40,820 nt of DNA from an uncultured Victivallales bacterium (GCA_903834675.1 CAILKC010000377.1:1-40820), one strand, 5' to 3'. Shown: positions 16,440-25,126, counted from the first letter of the stretch. Translations and numbers: made by a program. The notes: generated by a model not told the origin, from the sequence alone.

Positions 16440-18149
16440 ATGGATGAGTATGTCTGGGACGTTGTGCCGTGTGACGCCGCGGAAGTACAAAAACTGATGG
16501 ACGTGGCCGCGGTCTCTCGGCCCACGGCCTTGGTTTTGGCCACCCGCGGCATCACCTCACTGTCAGTGGCAGCCTTCCTGAACCCGACCTTGCAGGATCT
16601 CACCGACCCCTTTGACCTTCCCGGGGCCCGACAGGCGGCGGAGCGTCTCTGGCGAGCCATCCTCAACGGCGAACGCATTCTGGTGCATGGCGACTATGAC
16701 ACCGATGGCATCACGGCGGCGGCGCTGACGTCGTGGGTCCTGCGCCGCAATGGCGCCGACACCGAGTGCTACCTGCCCCACCGCATCGACGACGGTTACG
16801 GTTTGACCGTGGAGTCCATCGAGAAGGCTTGCGCCGACAAGTGCCGGTTGCTGCTTACGGTGGATTGTGGCATCACCAGTTACGAAGCCATCCGGATGGC
16901 GCGTGAGCGGGGCCTCGATGTCATCATCACGGACCACCACATGCCGGGCGCTGAACCCATAGAGGCGCACACGGTCGTGGACCCCAAGCTCCCCGGAGCG
17001 TCTCCGGAAGTCCAGGATCTGGCCGGCGTGGGCGTGGCTTTCAAGGTCTGCCATGCCTTCATCAAGTACGGTCGGCAACACGGCTTTGGGGGCGAGGACA
17101 CCGATCTGCGAGAGGGCTTGGACCTGGTGGCGCTGGGCACCGTGGCAGACATTGTGCCGCTGCTGCACGAGAACCGCCTGCTCGTCAAGCACGGCCTGGC
17201 AGTGCTGGCTCGGCAACAGCGTCCTGGCGTGCATGCTCTCTGCGAGATCGCCGGTATCCGCGAGGGCTTGGGAACCGCCGACATCACCTACCGACTTGCC
17301 CCCAGACTGAATGCCACGGGCCGCATGGGCGACCCGATCGACAGCCTCCGGCTCCTCGAAGCGGACAGCATGGCGAATGCACTGGCGCTGGCGCGCACCC
17401 TGGATGACCACAACCGGCAACGCCAGTTGATCGAGGAAGAGGTGGTCCAAGGCGCCGAAGCGCAGATCGTGCAACTCTACGACCTGCAGACGTGCCGCGC
17501 GATCATCGTTTGGAACGAGCAGTGGCACCAGGGCGTCGTCGGCATCGTCGCCTCGCGGCTGGCGCGGCGCTATCACCGGCCGGCCGTAGTCCTGACGCGA
17601 GACCCCAGCGGCCAGTACACCGGGTCTGCCCGCAGCGTCCGCCGCATCAGCCTCGTCGACCTGCTGGAGCAGTGCAAGCACTCGCTCATCAGGTTTGGCG
17701 GTCATGCCATGGCCGCCGGACTCTCGCTGGACGCCCACATGCTACCCGCCTTCTGCCGTGACTTCGAGGCCGCGGTCGGCCTGGTGCTCGGCGCCGATGC
17801 CATGCGACCGCAGTTCGACATCTCGGGCGAAGTCGGCCTGGGCGAACTCTCCACTCGATTCTTTGCCGAACTGGAGCGCCTGCAACCATTCGGCCACAGC
17901 AACCCAGAGCCGCTGTTTCTCACCCGCGGCGTCGCGCAGGAACGCTGCACCCTCATCGGCAAGACGCACACGAAGGGAATCCTGCGAGACCCCACCGGCA
18001 GCAGACTGCCGTTCATCGCCTTCGGTCGTTTGCCGGAAGAGTTCCCCGAACCGCCCTGGGATGTGGTCTACACCCCCCAACTGAACCGCTTCAACGGCTC
18101 CGAGTCCCCCCAGTTGCGCCTGCAAGATGTCCGCAGTTGCCGGACCTGA
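16440..18149 (+). CDS. recJ: Single-stranded-DNA-specific exonuclease RecJ
   Basis: RecJ (569 residues) degrades single-stranded DNA 5' to 3' in recombination and mismatch repair. The DHH phosphoesterase motifs are visible: DYDTDG (85-90), VDCGIT (141-146), TDHH (164-167), then LGTVADIVPL and the RLNATGRM motif. The DHHA1 part carries GHAMAAGLSL, and the C-terminal OB-like region includes ERLQPFGHSNPEPLF. Length is that of a standard bacterial RecJ. The ATG at 16440 has AAGGGA 12 nt upstream and a good promoter before it. It ends 9 nt before the convergent stop of the pseudopilin gene. Confidence 0.95.
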   Translation: MDEYVWDVVPCDAAEVQKLMDVAAVSRPTALVLATRGITSLSVAAFLNPTLQDLTDPFDLPGARQAAERLWRAILNGERILVHGDYDTDGITAAALTSWVLRRNGADTECYLPHRIDDGYGLTVESIEKACADKCRLLLTVDCGITSYEAIRMARERGLDVIITDHHMPGAEPIEAHTVVDPKLPGASPEVQDLAGVGVAFKVCHAFIKYGRQHGFGGEDTDLREGLDLVALGTVADIVPLLHENRLLVKHGLAVLARQQRPGVHALCEIAGIREGLGTADITYRLAPRLNATGRMGDPIDSLRLLEADSMANALALARTLDDHNRQRQLIEEEVVQGAEAQIVQLYDLQTCRAIIVWNEQWHQGVVGIVASRLARRYHRPAVVLTRDPSGQYTGSARSVRRISLVDLLEQCKHSLIRFGGHAMAAGLSLDAHMLPAFCRDFEAAVGLVLGADAMRPQFDISGEVGLGELSTRFFAELERLQPFGHSNPEPLFLTRGVAQERCTLIGKTHTKGILRDPTGSRLPFIAFGRLPEEFPEPPWDVVYTPQLNRFNGSESPQLRLQDVRSCRT

Positions 18150-18158
18150 AAAGCGCGG

Positions 18159-18692
18159 CTAGTGCGGGTCGGTGGGCCACCCCCCCGAGTTGTGTAGGTT
18201 GTTCAGGATGTACCAATCGATCGCCTTGTACCCCTGCACATGACCATCGCCGTAGAGGACATTGCCGTAGACCCTGTGGTTCGGCGTGGTGATGCGGTCC
18301 GCGGCGAAACCGGTGTCGGCGTTGCAGTTCTTCTCGGTGAAGCCCGCCTTGTAGATGTAGTCCAGATGCGCGTCGACCAGAACCCCGCCTGGGGCGGGGG
18401 TGGTCTTGCCGCTCGGGCAGATGAACGTCTGCATTGACTTAGCCACTCCCTGGAGCACGAGCTTATTCAGTCCCAGGGCGTTATGACCATCGGGAAACTG
18501 CTCCTCGAAGTCATCTGCATAGGCCCGCAAGGCAAGCCCGATATGATTGAGGTTCGCGGCGCAACTGACGCGCCGCGTCTTCTCCCTGGCCGCGTTCAGG
18601 GCAGGCATCAGCATACCGGCCAGCAGCGCGATAATCGCGATAACGACCAGCAGTTCGATCAGAGTGAACCACTCACGAGTATGTCGTCGCAT
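18159..18692 (-). CDS. Type II secretion/type IV pilin-like pseudopilin (H-X9-DG group)
   Basis: A 177-residue pseudopilin. A short basic leader (MRRHTREW) is followed by the prepilin peptidase site and hydrophobic helix [18 protein letters not shown], then the [32 protein letters not shown] stretch typical of the many pseudopilins of Lentisphaerota, Verrucomicrobiota and Planctomycetota. Near the C-terminus [14 protein letters not shown] matches the DG(x)H-type tail motif of this group. The ATG at 18692 has GGAG 8 nt upstream; the frame extends upstream 60 codons, but that would bury the leader. It stands alone with no secretion machinery genes nearby, as is usual for this expanded family. 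A TTGTCT-N17-TACACT pair lies upstream around 18755-18785, but it is weak. Confidence 0.88.
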   Translation of the reverse strand: MRRHTREWFTLIELLVVIAIIALLAGMLMPALNAAREKTRRVSCAANLNHIGLALRAYADDFEEQFPDGHNALGLNKLVLQGVAKSMQTFICPSGKTTPAPGGVLVDAHLDYIYKAGFTEKNCNADTGFAADRITTPNHRVYGNVLYGDGHVQGYKAIDWYILNNLHNSGGWPTDPH

Positions 18693-18902
18693 GGGGTAGC
18701 TCCGTTCTAGTCCTAACCTATCCAACGCGGCGAGAATCAGATCGTTACGGTCATCGGCACTGCCCGTAGTGTCCGTTAGTGTAACCGCCAACGCGGCAAC
18801 AGACAAGATGAAAGTGCAAACGCGACCAGAAGACCACGCCGACGGTGATTCCGACCTCGGGAGGTCGGCCACCTCACCCCGAGCGCGCGGCGACGGGTTT
18901 CG

Positions 18903-20024
18903 TCAGGACCGCGGCGGCTGAACCTGGCGCAGGCAGAACTCCGCCATCCGCGCGGCGGCATCGGGCACCGCAAAGCCGCGGATGGCCTCGCCCATGGCGG
19001 CGAACTCCGGGGCACCCGCCAGCCAGGTCCTGAGCTGTTCTGCCAGTCGGGCCGGGGTGGCCTCGGCCTGGGGCAAATGCACGGCTCCGCCCCGGGCCGC
19101 GATAACCCGCGCATTGGCCGTCTGGTGGTTCTCTGCCGCGGTCGGTAATGGAATGAGGATGGCGGGCCTGCCGAAAAGCGCCAGTTCGCAGATGCTGGAA
19201 GCCCCGCCACGGCAGATGACCAGACCGGCAGCCAGGTAGCTATTCTGGATGTCCGGATCCGAGCGGCGCACCCAGGCCGGAATGCCAGCCGCACGATACG
19301 CGGCTTCGATGGGAGCGTTCTCGTCCGTACCGGTCAGATGAATGACCTGTACCGCCGCGGCGCTATCCCCCAGCTCCGGCAGGGTCCGGCACAGTGCGTC
19401 GTTGATGAACCGCGCCCCCTGACTACCGCCGAAAACCAGCAGCGTCCGGCGCTGGCGCGTCAACCCCGCGGCAGCAGCAAACGCCTCGGGAAACACGCCA
19501 CTCTGAGCCGCCGAGACCAGAGCCTCACGCAAGGGCATGCCGGTGTGCAGGGTCGGACAGCGCACCCGGCAGCCCTCCACCAGCGGCAGCGACAGCCCCG
19601 CCCCCACCGCCCAGCGCGACAGGAAGCGGTTGGCACGACCCATCCAGGCGTTGCCCTCGTGCAAGACCAGCGGGATACCCTCCAGACGAGCCGCCAGACA
19701 GGCAGGCACCGCCGCAAAACTGCCCATGCCCAGAAGCAGGTCAGGCCGGAGTTCTCCCAGCCGCCGCCGGGCAGCCTGAACCGCCGCGACAAAGCGCCAC
19801 GGAAAACACAGCGCCGACCACGGGCCACGGGGCAGACGAAACGCACGTACCTCACTTGCCCTCAGGCCATTTCGAGAGGCCAGTCCGAGCTGCTCCGCGG
19901 CGTGGCGGCCGGCCACCAGCAAGTCGACCGTGGCGGCCCGGCGTTCGAGTTCGCGCGCAATGGCCAGGGTGGGGTAGAAATGGCCCCCCGTCCCGCCACT
20001 GGCGATGGCAATCTTTGCGGTCAC
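18903..20024 (-). CDS. murG: UDP-N-acetylglucosamine--MurNAc-(pentapeptide)-PP-undecaprenol transferase
   Basis: MurG (373 residues) adds GlcNAc to lipid I to make lipid II on the inner face of the membrane. It has the N-terminal GGTGGHFYPTLAIAREL loop (from residue 10), LLLGMGSFAAVPACLAA, LHEGNAWMGRANRFL, the mid-domain GGSQGARFIND and the donor-site GGASSICELALFGRPAILIPLP followed by AENHQTANA. The start is a GTG at 20024 that overlaps the Bax1 stop (GTGA); GGGGAG lies about 8 nt upstream. The overlap implies coupling to the Bax1/XPB repair genes, an odd operon partner for a wall enzyme. The family norm is about 350-370 residues. Confidence 0.93.
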   Translation of the reverse strand: MTAKIAIASGGTGGHFYPTLAIARELERRAATVDLLVAGRHAAEQLGLASRNGLRASEVRAFRLPRGPWSALCFPWRFVAAVQAARRRLGELRPDLLLGMGSFAAVPACLAARLEGIPLVLHEGNAWMGRANRFLSRWAVGAGLSLPLVEGCRVRCPTLHTGMPLREALVSAAQSGVFPEAFAAAAGLTRQRRTLLVFGGSQGARFINDALCRTLPELGDSAAAVQVIHLTGTDENAPIEAAYRAAGIPAWVRRSDPDIQNSYLAAGLVICRGGASSICELALFGRPAILIPLPTAAENHQTANARVIAARGGAVHLPQAEATPARLAEQLRTWLAGAPEFAAMGEAIRGFAVPDAAARMAEFCLRQVQPPRS

Positions 20025-21259
20025 TGGCGCTCTCCCCGGCCGGTGCGGGTGGCAGCCCGCTCCAGGCATATCAAGGTCTTGCTCACCGTGGGGTAGTCCC
20101 TGAAAGTGAACCCCCGTTCCTGGAACCAGCCGCTGTCCGCGAGCGCCGCCTCCACCTCAGGATCCCGCACCAGGGCCACGTCCACCCCCAAGATCAGCGG
20201 TAGGTCCTGACGCTCCTGAACCAGGCGTAACCGGTCGCGCAGCGGTCCGGCATGCCAGCGGTGGAAAAGCTCCAGATGCAATACCGTGCCGTCGGCGCGA
20301 GTGAAACTCAAATCAGGGAAGACCATTTCCTGGCCCCTGCCCTGAAGAAACGGCGTCTGCCCCGTGATGCGCCAGCCCTCGACCGTGCGTCGAAAATGCT
20401 CATGGAACAGCCGGATCTCCTCGGGCACATAGGCACTGAAGTTGCGATAATGCGAGACCAGGCCGCAAGCCTGCGTCAGGCAGAGGGGCCGCAGTTTGCC
20501 CTTCCACTCGACCTCCGCCTCCAGCCGCCAAGCGTCCAGCCCACAAACGGCCGGGAAGAAGCTGGCCAACTGCAGCCCGTAACGCTTCGCCTCGGCAAAA
20601 AGGCTGGTCGGCCCGTCAATGTGGAGACGGAGCGCGACCGCGCCGGGGTCCTGCGAAAGGCGCGCCAGGAGGCGGAAGAAGCGCAGGTACTTGAGCAGGC
20701 GGCGCAGCTTCGCTGGGTCCGGCGAATGCACCACCACGTCCAGCGCCGAAGCCCGTAACAAGAGAGCCTGCACCAGTCCCACGTTGTAGCGCTCCAGGAG
20801 CTGCCGCGGGTTCAGGTCGCGAAAGCGGGTCAGGCACTCGTTGTCCGGCAGATCGGCGTAGAGGCCCGGCGCGGCGGGGTCCGGGGCGATTCCGGCGCGC
20901 GCCAGGACCGCGACGCGGTACCGCTCCACGTCTGTCGGCGCTCCCTGGCTCAGCACCTCTCCGGAGGCCCTGAACACGGCGGCCCGAACAGCCGGGTAGT
21001 CGCGCCCCTCGGCGACCGCAAACTCGCAGCGGTCTAAGAGGAGTTTATTCAGGCCGCGAGCCCGCAACGGGTCGGGACAGGTCGCGAGCAGGCTCGCCGC
21101 CATCTCCTCCAGCGCGCCCCGGCTGGGCGACGACGGCGCACGGTACACCAGCAGCAGCCGCTCGGCAAACTGCAGGAGGACGTCGTCCGCCGTATCCACA
21201 AAGCACGGTCGAACCGCGCCTCGCTCAAGGCGGCAGCTAATGAGGTCTTTCGTAAGCAC
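20021..21259 (-). CDS. Bax1-like nuclease (DUF790), partner of XPB helicase
   Basis: A 412-residue DUF790 protein; the archaeal member Bax1 binds XPB and acts as a structure-specific nuclease. The N-terminus VLTKDLISCRLERGAVRPCF matches the usual MLPxxLLRVRRRGGRxxPRF start, which is why the GTG at 21259 is chosen over the GTG at 21280. Also typical are YADLPDN, LLERYNVGLVQALLL and GPTSLFAEAKRYGLQLA. The putative PD-(D/E)xK site is FPDLSF (about 314-319) and HLELFHRW (about 328-335); the lysine often seen after this helix looks replaced by Arg. It overlaps XPB by 23 nt and murG by 4 nt. The XPB neighbour makes the family call strong; catalytic activity is less certain. Confidence 0.85.
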   Translation of the reverse strand: MLTKDLISCRLERGAVRPCFVDTADDVLLQFAERLLLVYRAPSSPSRGALEEMAASLLATCPDPLRARGLNKLLLDRCEFAVAEGRDYPAVRAAVFRASGEVLSQGAPTDVERYRVAVLARAGIAPDPAAPGLYADLPDNECLTRFRDLNPRQLLERYNVGLVQALLLRASALDVVVHSPDPAKLRRLLKYLRFFRLLARLSQDPGAVALRLHIDGPTSLFAEAKRYGLQLASFFPAVCGLDAWRLEAEVEWKGKLRPLCLTQACGLVSHYRNFSAYVPEEIRLFHEHFRRTVEGWRITGQTPFLQGRGQEMVFPDLSFTRADGTVLHLELFHRWHAGPLRDRLRLVQERQDLPLILGVDVALVRDPEVEAALADSGWFQERGFTFRDYPTVSKTLICLERAATRTGRGERQ

Positions 21260-22610
21260 GGTGTTGACGTCGCCGGTCACTCACAAACGACTCGCTGGTG
21301 CGGGCACTGACCAGTTCGTACAGTACGGCCTTTTTGCCCGCCAGGGGACGGAGGATACGCCCAAGACGCTGAACGTGCTCACGCACCCCGGCCGATCCCG
21401 ACACGACGATGCCCACGCTGGCCTCGGGAACGTCGACCCCTTCGTTCAGGACACGGCTGGTCACCAGAACCGGGTACTCGCCCCGCCGGAAGGCGTCCAG
21501 CACCTCGCGGCGCTCCGTCAACCTGGTGTGATGGGTCAATACCGGCAGCAGAAAACGCTGGCCGATCTCGTAGGCGGTCGCATTGTCGGCGGTAAAGACC
21601 AGCACCCGCTCGCCGGCATGGCGGCAAAGCAGGTCCCAGATCATCCCATACTTGGCACGGCAGCTACGGGCGATGCGCTTCTGCGCCAGGTAGGCCTCGA
21701 AGGCTTCGCGACCGCCCGCTTGCCGGGCGCAGAGCGACAGGAACCGCCCCCAGCCACCAGGGTCCGCAAAGCTGATCTGATTCTCGCGCACAAAGGCCGT
21801 GTAGACCTCGCGCTCCTGGCGGTACTGACGCTCTTCGTCCGGCTCCAATTCCAGTTCCAGGCGAACCGTGCGGTAGGGCGACAGTACATCGACGTCCATC
21901 TCGTCGATCTCGCAGCGGTAACAGATGGGCCCGATCAAGGCGCTGACCCGATCCTCGCCCCCGTCATCCCGTTCTGGCGTGGCCGTGAGCCCGAGCCGGA
22001 AAGGAGCGATACACATGCGGGCAAGGTGCTGCGTGGCCGCCCCGGGCAGATGGTGGCACTCGTCCACCACCAGCAAACCGAAGCGGTTGCCGTAGAACTC
22101 CATGGTCAGCACCGCCGATTCATAGGTCGAGACGGTCAGTTCGCCCAGCCGACGCTCCCCGCCCCCCAGGATGCCGATCTCGGTCTGGAAGCCCTCACCA
22201 AGCTGTCGCACCCACTGCTCGAGCAGGTCCAGGGTCGGAACCACGATCAGGGTAGAACGCTGGGTGCAGTGGATGGCCAGGCGCGCCACGAACGACTTCC
22301 CGGCGCCCGTCGGCAGCACCACGACCCCACGCCGCCCAGCGCCCTCCCAGGCCGCCAGGGCGGCGCCCTGGTAAGCTCGCGGCGAGCGGTTCTCCGCCAG
22401 GCTCAGAGAGAGCGTGGCGAAAGCCCGGGCACGGTCTTCATAGGCGAGGCGACCGCGGTGCAGCGTCAGGATGATGTCAGCATAGGCGATTGCCTCGGCG
22501 CGCCAGAGACCCACGCGGTCATCACGGCGGCACCAGGACCTGACCGACTCCGTCTCAGCGTCCGGACCCCCGACCAGAAGCGTGCCCAGCTGGAAGTCGA
22601 TCGTCACCAT
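21237..22610 (-). CDS. XPB/Ssl2-type superfamily 2 DNA helicase
   Basis: A 457-residue helicase of the XPB group, the size of archaeal XPBs. Residues 1-60 resemble the damage-recognition domain. Motif I is LPTGAGKS (99-106), motif II DECHH (183-187), motif III TATPERDDG (209-217) around the RED-like position, and motif VI QRLGRILRP (414-422). The stretch about 268-320 between the two RecA folds fits the thumb insert. In archaea XPB with Bax1 makes a repair-like incision pair, and the Bax1-like gene overlaps this one. The ATG at 22610 lacks a clear Shine-Dalgarno site; a TATACT lies only 7 nt upstream, so the message may be leaderless. The frame is open for 44 more codons upstream but does not resemble the family. 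Confidence 0.88.
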   Translation of the reverse strand: MVTIDFQLGTLLVGGPDAETESVRSWCRRDDRVGLWRAEAIAYADIILTLHRGRLAYEDRARAFATLSLSLAENRSPRAYQGAALAAWEGAGRRGVVVLPTGAGKSFVARLAIHCTQRSTLIVVPTLDLLEQWVRQLGEGFQTEIGILGGGERRLGELTVSTYESAVLTMEFYGNRFGLLVVDECHHLPGAATQHLARMCIAPFRLGLTATPERDDGGEDRVSALIGPICYRCEIDEMDVDVLSPYRTVRLELELEPDEERQYRQEREVYTAFVRENQISFADPGGWGRFLSLCARQAGGREAFEAYLAQKRIARSCRAKYGMIWDLLCRHAGERVLVFTADNATAYEIGQRFLLPVLTHHTRLTERREVLDAFRRGEYPVLVTSRVLNEGVDVPEASVGIVVSGSAGVREHVQRLGRILRPLAGKKAVLYELVSARTSESFVSDRRRQHRAYERPH

Positions 22611-22617
22611 GGCAGGC

Positions 22618-22623
22618 AGTATA
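22618..22623 (-). promoter_or_regulatory. Candidate -10 element just upstream of XPB gene
   Basis: TATACT on the minus strand (22623 to 22618) ends 7 nt before the ATG at 22610. No good -35 hexamer is seen at 16-18 nt. The position would make transcription start at or next to the start codon. Confidence 0.3.
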
Positions 22624-22805
22624 CCCCGCCGCAGCGCGACTGCCACGCCGGAGCGCTCTCTGGCGCGTCTGGAAAAGACGGCCACAGCACGCATGTTACG
22701 GGGTGTGGCGCGTGGCGTCCGCGTGGCCCGGCGCCCGGCCACGGCGCCGGGGTGGCGTCGGCCGACCCCGGCTCTCAGTACAGCGACGCGGAAAGGTGCC
22801 AGCCA

Positions 22806-23420
22806 ATGGACCCGGTGAGGTTCCAGCCAAGTCGTTCACTGCTCATGCGTTGGGTGGTCGGCGCCGGGCTCGGCGCGGCGGCCGTGGGGAAAGCGGTGGC
22901 CGGCCTCTGCGCCGTGATGGCCTACCCTCCAGACACCGGCTTTCTTGCCGCCTTTGCCGCTACCTGGCTCCTGGGCATCCTGGTGGCCTTGGCCTACTTC
23001 CTATCGTTGCGCTACACCCTGGACAGGCACCATATCACCAAGGTCGCCGGGGTCCTTTGGCGCTGCCGCCGATCCATTCCGCTGGATAAGATCACCAACA
23101 TCGCGGTTCGCCAAGGGCCGATTGAACGGCTTCTGCGGATAGGTCAGGTCTGGATTTACACGCCCTCCAGCGGCAGCGACACGCCGGAGGAACGCTGGGT
23201 TGGGATGCCGAATCCTACCGCCGTCAGAGACGCTATCCTGCTGCGGGCTGAAGCCGTCCTCCCGGCCACCGCCGAGAGCGCCCTGCTGGAGAGGCGCGAG
23301 ATCGTGGCGCTGTTGACGGAGATCCGCGACCGGCTGGTGCGTATCGAAGAGCATCTGGCACCGCCGACGGCGGCCAGTACACCGTCGGCGTTGCCTGACC
23401 CTACCCCCCATACCCGTTGA
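22806..23420 (+). CDS. Membrane-anchored PH-domain (bPH2/YdbT-type) protein
   Basis: A 204-residue protein with two transmembrane segments (about 12-40 and 44-66) and a bacterial PH-like domain of the YdbT type (about 68-155). The domain reads RYTLDRHHITKVAGVLWRCRRSIPLDKITNIAV, then RLLRIGQVWIYTPSSG. A charged helix (about 168-188) and a Pro/Thr-rich tail follow. The function of this family is not settled. The ATG at 22806 has AAAGGTG about 8 nt upstream. The same frame is open upstream through the antisense strand of XPB, but that extension is a shadow. It is divergent from XPB and 85 nt before a Gfo/Idh/MocA gene. Confidence 0.8.
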   Translation: MDPVRFQPSRSLLMRWVVGAGLGAAAVGKAVAGLCAVMAYPPDTGFLAAFAATWLLGILVALAYFLSLRYTLDRHHITKVAGVLWRCRRSIPLDKITNIAVRQGPIERLLRIGQVWIYTPSSGSDTPEERWVGMPNPTAVRDAILLRAEAVLPATAESALLERREIVALLTEIRDRLVRIEEHLAPPTAASTPSALPDPTPHTR

Positions 23421-23505
23421 CTTGGAATGAGGCAGTTCCCGTCTCGGGTCAGCGCGAGGGCGGGGTTCCTGTAGTGGTCTCAACTCGAGGCGAAAGGTCG
23501 GTTCG

Positions 23506-24675
23506 ATGAGCAAGATCAAAGTGGCCATGGTCGGGATGGGTGGCAGAGGGTCGTGGATGGTGGAAGCGGTGGCCAAGCGGCCGGACGTCGAGATCACGGC
23601 GGTCTGCGACCGCTACCTCAAGCGCGCCGAGTACGTCGCCCGGCAGTGCCAGCTCACCACGGCGCGCGTGTTTGAGGACATCGAGGCGCTGCTTGAGTCC
23701 GTGGACTGCGACGCGGTGATGGTCACCACCACCGACGCCCATCATGCCGAGGTGGTGGTGCCGGCCTTGCGGGCTGGCAAGTTCGTCTTCTGTGAGAAAC
23801 CGCTCGAGACGACGGTCAAGAAGTGCAAGGACATCATCGCGGCGGACCGCCGAGTCGGCGGCAAGACGTTTGTCGGTTTCAACCTGCGCTACGCGCCGGT
23901 GTACGCCAAGGTCAAGCAGATCATCGACAGCGGGGTGTTGGGTGATCTGCTCACTATCCAGGCCGATGAGTTCTACGATGGCGGTCGCACCTACTTCCGG
24001 CGCTGGAACCGTTTCCGCGCCGAGGGGGGGGGCCTGTGGATCACCAAGGCCTCGCACGACTTCGATCTGCTCTACTGGTTTGCCGGGGCCAAACCGCTGA
24101 CCGTGCATGCCCTTGCCGCCAAGACCTACTACGTGCCCAAGGCCGAGGCCGCGATGCAGTGCCGTTACTGCAAGCTGGAAGCGACCTGTCCGGACCGGGC
24201 GCCGCGCGAGGCCTCGGCGCTGGTGAAGATTCGCGAGGAGAGCGGTGGCGAGCCGCATGATCTGTGTTTGTACAACGCTCCGAGCGACACCTTCGACCAC
24301 GGCATTGCCACCGTTGCTTTCGAGCGCTCCATCATGGCCACCTACACCTGCAACGTGGTGGCCGGTTTCTCGGATCGCCGCATCCGGGTGTCGGGGACCA
24401 AGGGAACGGTCGAAGGCTGCCTGTCGGGGAAGTCGTTGACGCTGTACAAGCGCGACCCGAGTTCGTGCGTCCAGGTCCCCATCGAGGTGGACTTGGGCAT
24501 CTCGCACGGCGGCGCCGATGCGGATGTGCAGGAAAGCTTCTTCCGCTTCGTGCGTGGCGAAGCCGAGCCCAAGTGCCGCCCGCAGGATGCGATCACGCCG
24601 GTGTGCCTGGGGTTGGCGGCAACCCTGTCCGGCGATACGCACCGGACGGTCAGCCTGGCGCGCTTCCGCATCTGA
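23506..24675 (+). CDS. Gfo/Idh/MocA family oxidoreductase with Cys cluster
   Basis: A 389-residue NAD(P)-dependent oxidoreductase. The Rossmann loop is MVGMGGRGSW (8-17), the EKP motif is at 97-99, and the catalytic region reads GGGLWITKASHDFDLLYW with His184 and Asp187. Between the C-terminal sheet strands lies a CxxC-x5-C cluster (Cys219, Cys222, Cys228), seen in one branch of the family that handles glycan-derived sugars; it might bind a metal or be structural (inference). The ATG at 23506 has AAAGG upstream. It shares no obvious operon with the PH-domain gene. A non-coding repeat cluster follows its stop, as another repeat copy precedes the window's first oxidoreductase. Confidence 0.9.
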   Translation: MSKIKVAMVGMGGRGSWMVEAVAKRPDVEITAVCDRYLKRAEYVARQCQLTTARVFEDIEALLESVDCDAVMVTTTDAHHAEVVVPALRAGKFVFCEKPLETTVKKCKDIIAADRRVGGKTFVGFNLRYAPVYAKVKQIIDSGVLGDLLTIQADEFYDGGRTYFRRWNRFRAEGGGLWITKASHDFDLLYWFAGAKPLTVHALAAKTYYVPKAEAAMQCRYCKLEATCPDRAPREASALVKIREESGGEPHDLCLYNAPSDTFDHGIATVAFERSIMATYTCNVVAGFSDRRIRVSGTKGTVEGCLSGKSLTLYKRDPSSCVQVPIEVDLGISHGGADADVQESFFRFVRGEAEPKCRPQDAITPVCLGLAATLSGDTHRTVSLARFRI

Positions 24676-24740
24676 GGCCCCTGGAGGATTTCGCCAGGCG
24701 GGATGCCGCGGGACGCAGGTCAGTGCCGTGGGGGGTGACG

Positions 24741-24794
24741 AATCAGGGTTCAGCCCAGCCCCCGGCGGCGGCCGGGCATACCGGAATGAGACTT
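24741..24794. repeat. Partial copy of dispersed repeat
   Basis: AATCAGGGTTCAGCCCAGCC through CCGGAATGAGACTT matches the first part of copy A (116-173) with a few changes. The AAGTCTCAT start is not recognisable, so the left end has decayed. It directly precedes the palindromic element at 24801. Confidence 0.6.
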
Positions 24795-24800
24795 GCCGAC

Positions 24801-24939
24801 GCGGTTCCCATTCCGATCCGGCCGGTACGCGCCGGATCGCCTGGAGGGCGGCCCTGCGTGGCCGCCGCGGCGCCGACGCAGCGGCGCCCTCCAACGCCCA
24901 TCGTCCGCCGCGGCGGACTAAGGGCGGAATGGGAAGCGC
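24801..24939. repeat. Palindromic element with closing stem and three hairpins
   Basis: This 139-nt non-coding element has an outer stem of 24801-24815 with 24925-24939 (14 of 15 pairs, including 11 uninterrupted). Inside are three more dyads: ATCCGGC/GCCGGAT (24816-24822 with 24831-24837); a long imperfect hairpin at 24843-24892 (GGAGGGCG/CGCCCTCC and CTGCGT/ACGCAG); and a perfect 16-bp palindrome GTCCGCCGCGGCGGAC (24903-24918). Together they could form a cloverleaf. It lies between two copies of the AAGTCTCAT repeat. No frame inside looks coding. Confidence 0.75.
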
Positions 24940-24961
24940 CTGGTGTCATAGGAGGTTGCTC

Positions 24962-25124
24962 CAAGTCTCATACAAGGGTTCAGGCTGGGGCCGGACATAG
25001 TGGAATGAGACATCGAGCCTGCGCCGCGATGCGTACGTAGTAGAGGCTTTAGCCGGTTTCGCGCCCCCATAGAGCCCGCCTCAAGGCTCGACTAGATACC
25101 CGCGTCGCGACCGGCCTGCGCCCA
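24962..25124. repeat. Dispersed repeat, copy B
   Basis: This is the second full copy of the 102-287 element. CAAGTCTCATACAAGGGTTCAG (24962-24983) is identical to 102-123. The first part is shorter here and ends in ATGAGACAT near 25013. The 38-nt exact block is at 25031-25068. The internal stem is weaker (25034-25049 with 25083-25098, about 12 of 16 pairs). Confidence 0.75.
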
Positions 25125-25126
25125 GG

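Noticed and set aside
21240..22805. 522-codon upstream extension of the PH-domain gene
   Set aside because: It runs antisense to XPB; the real gene begins at 22806 with a ribosome site and transmembrane start.
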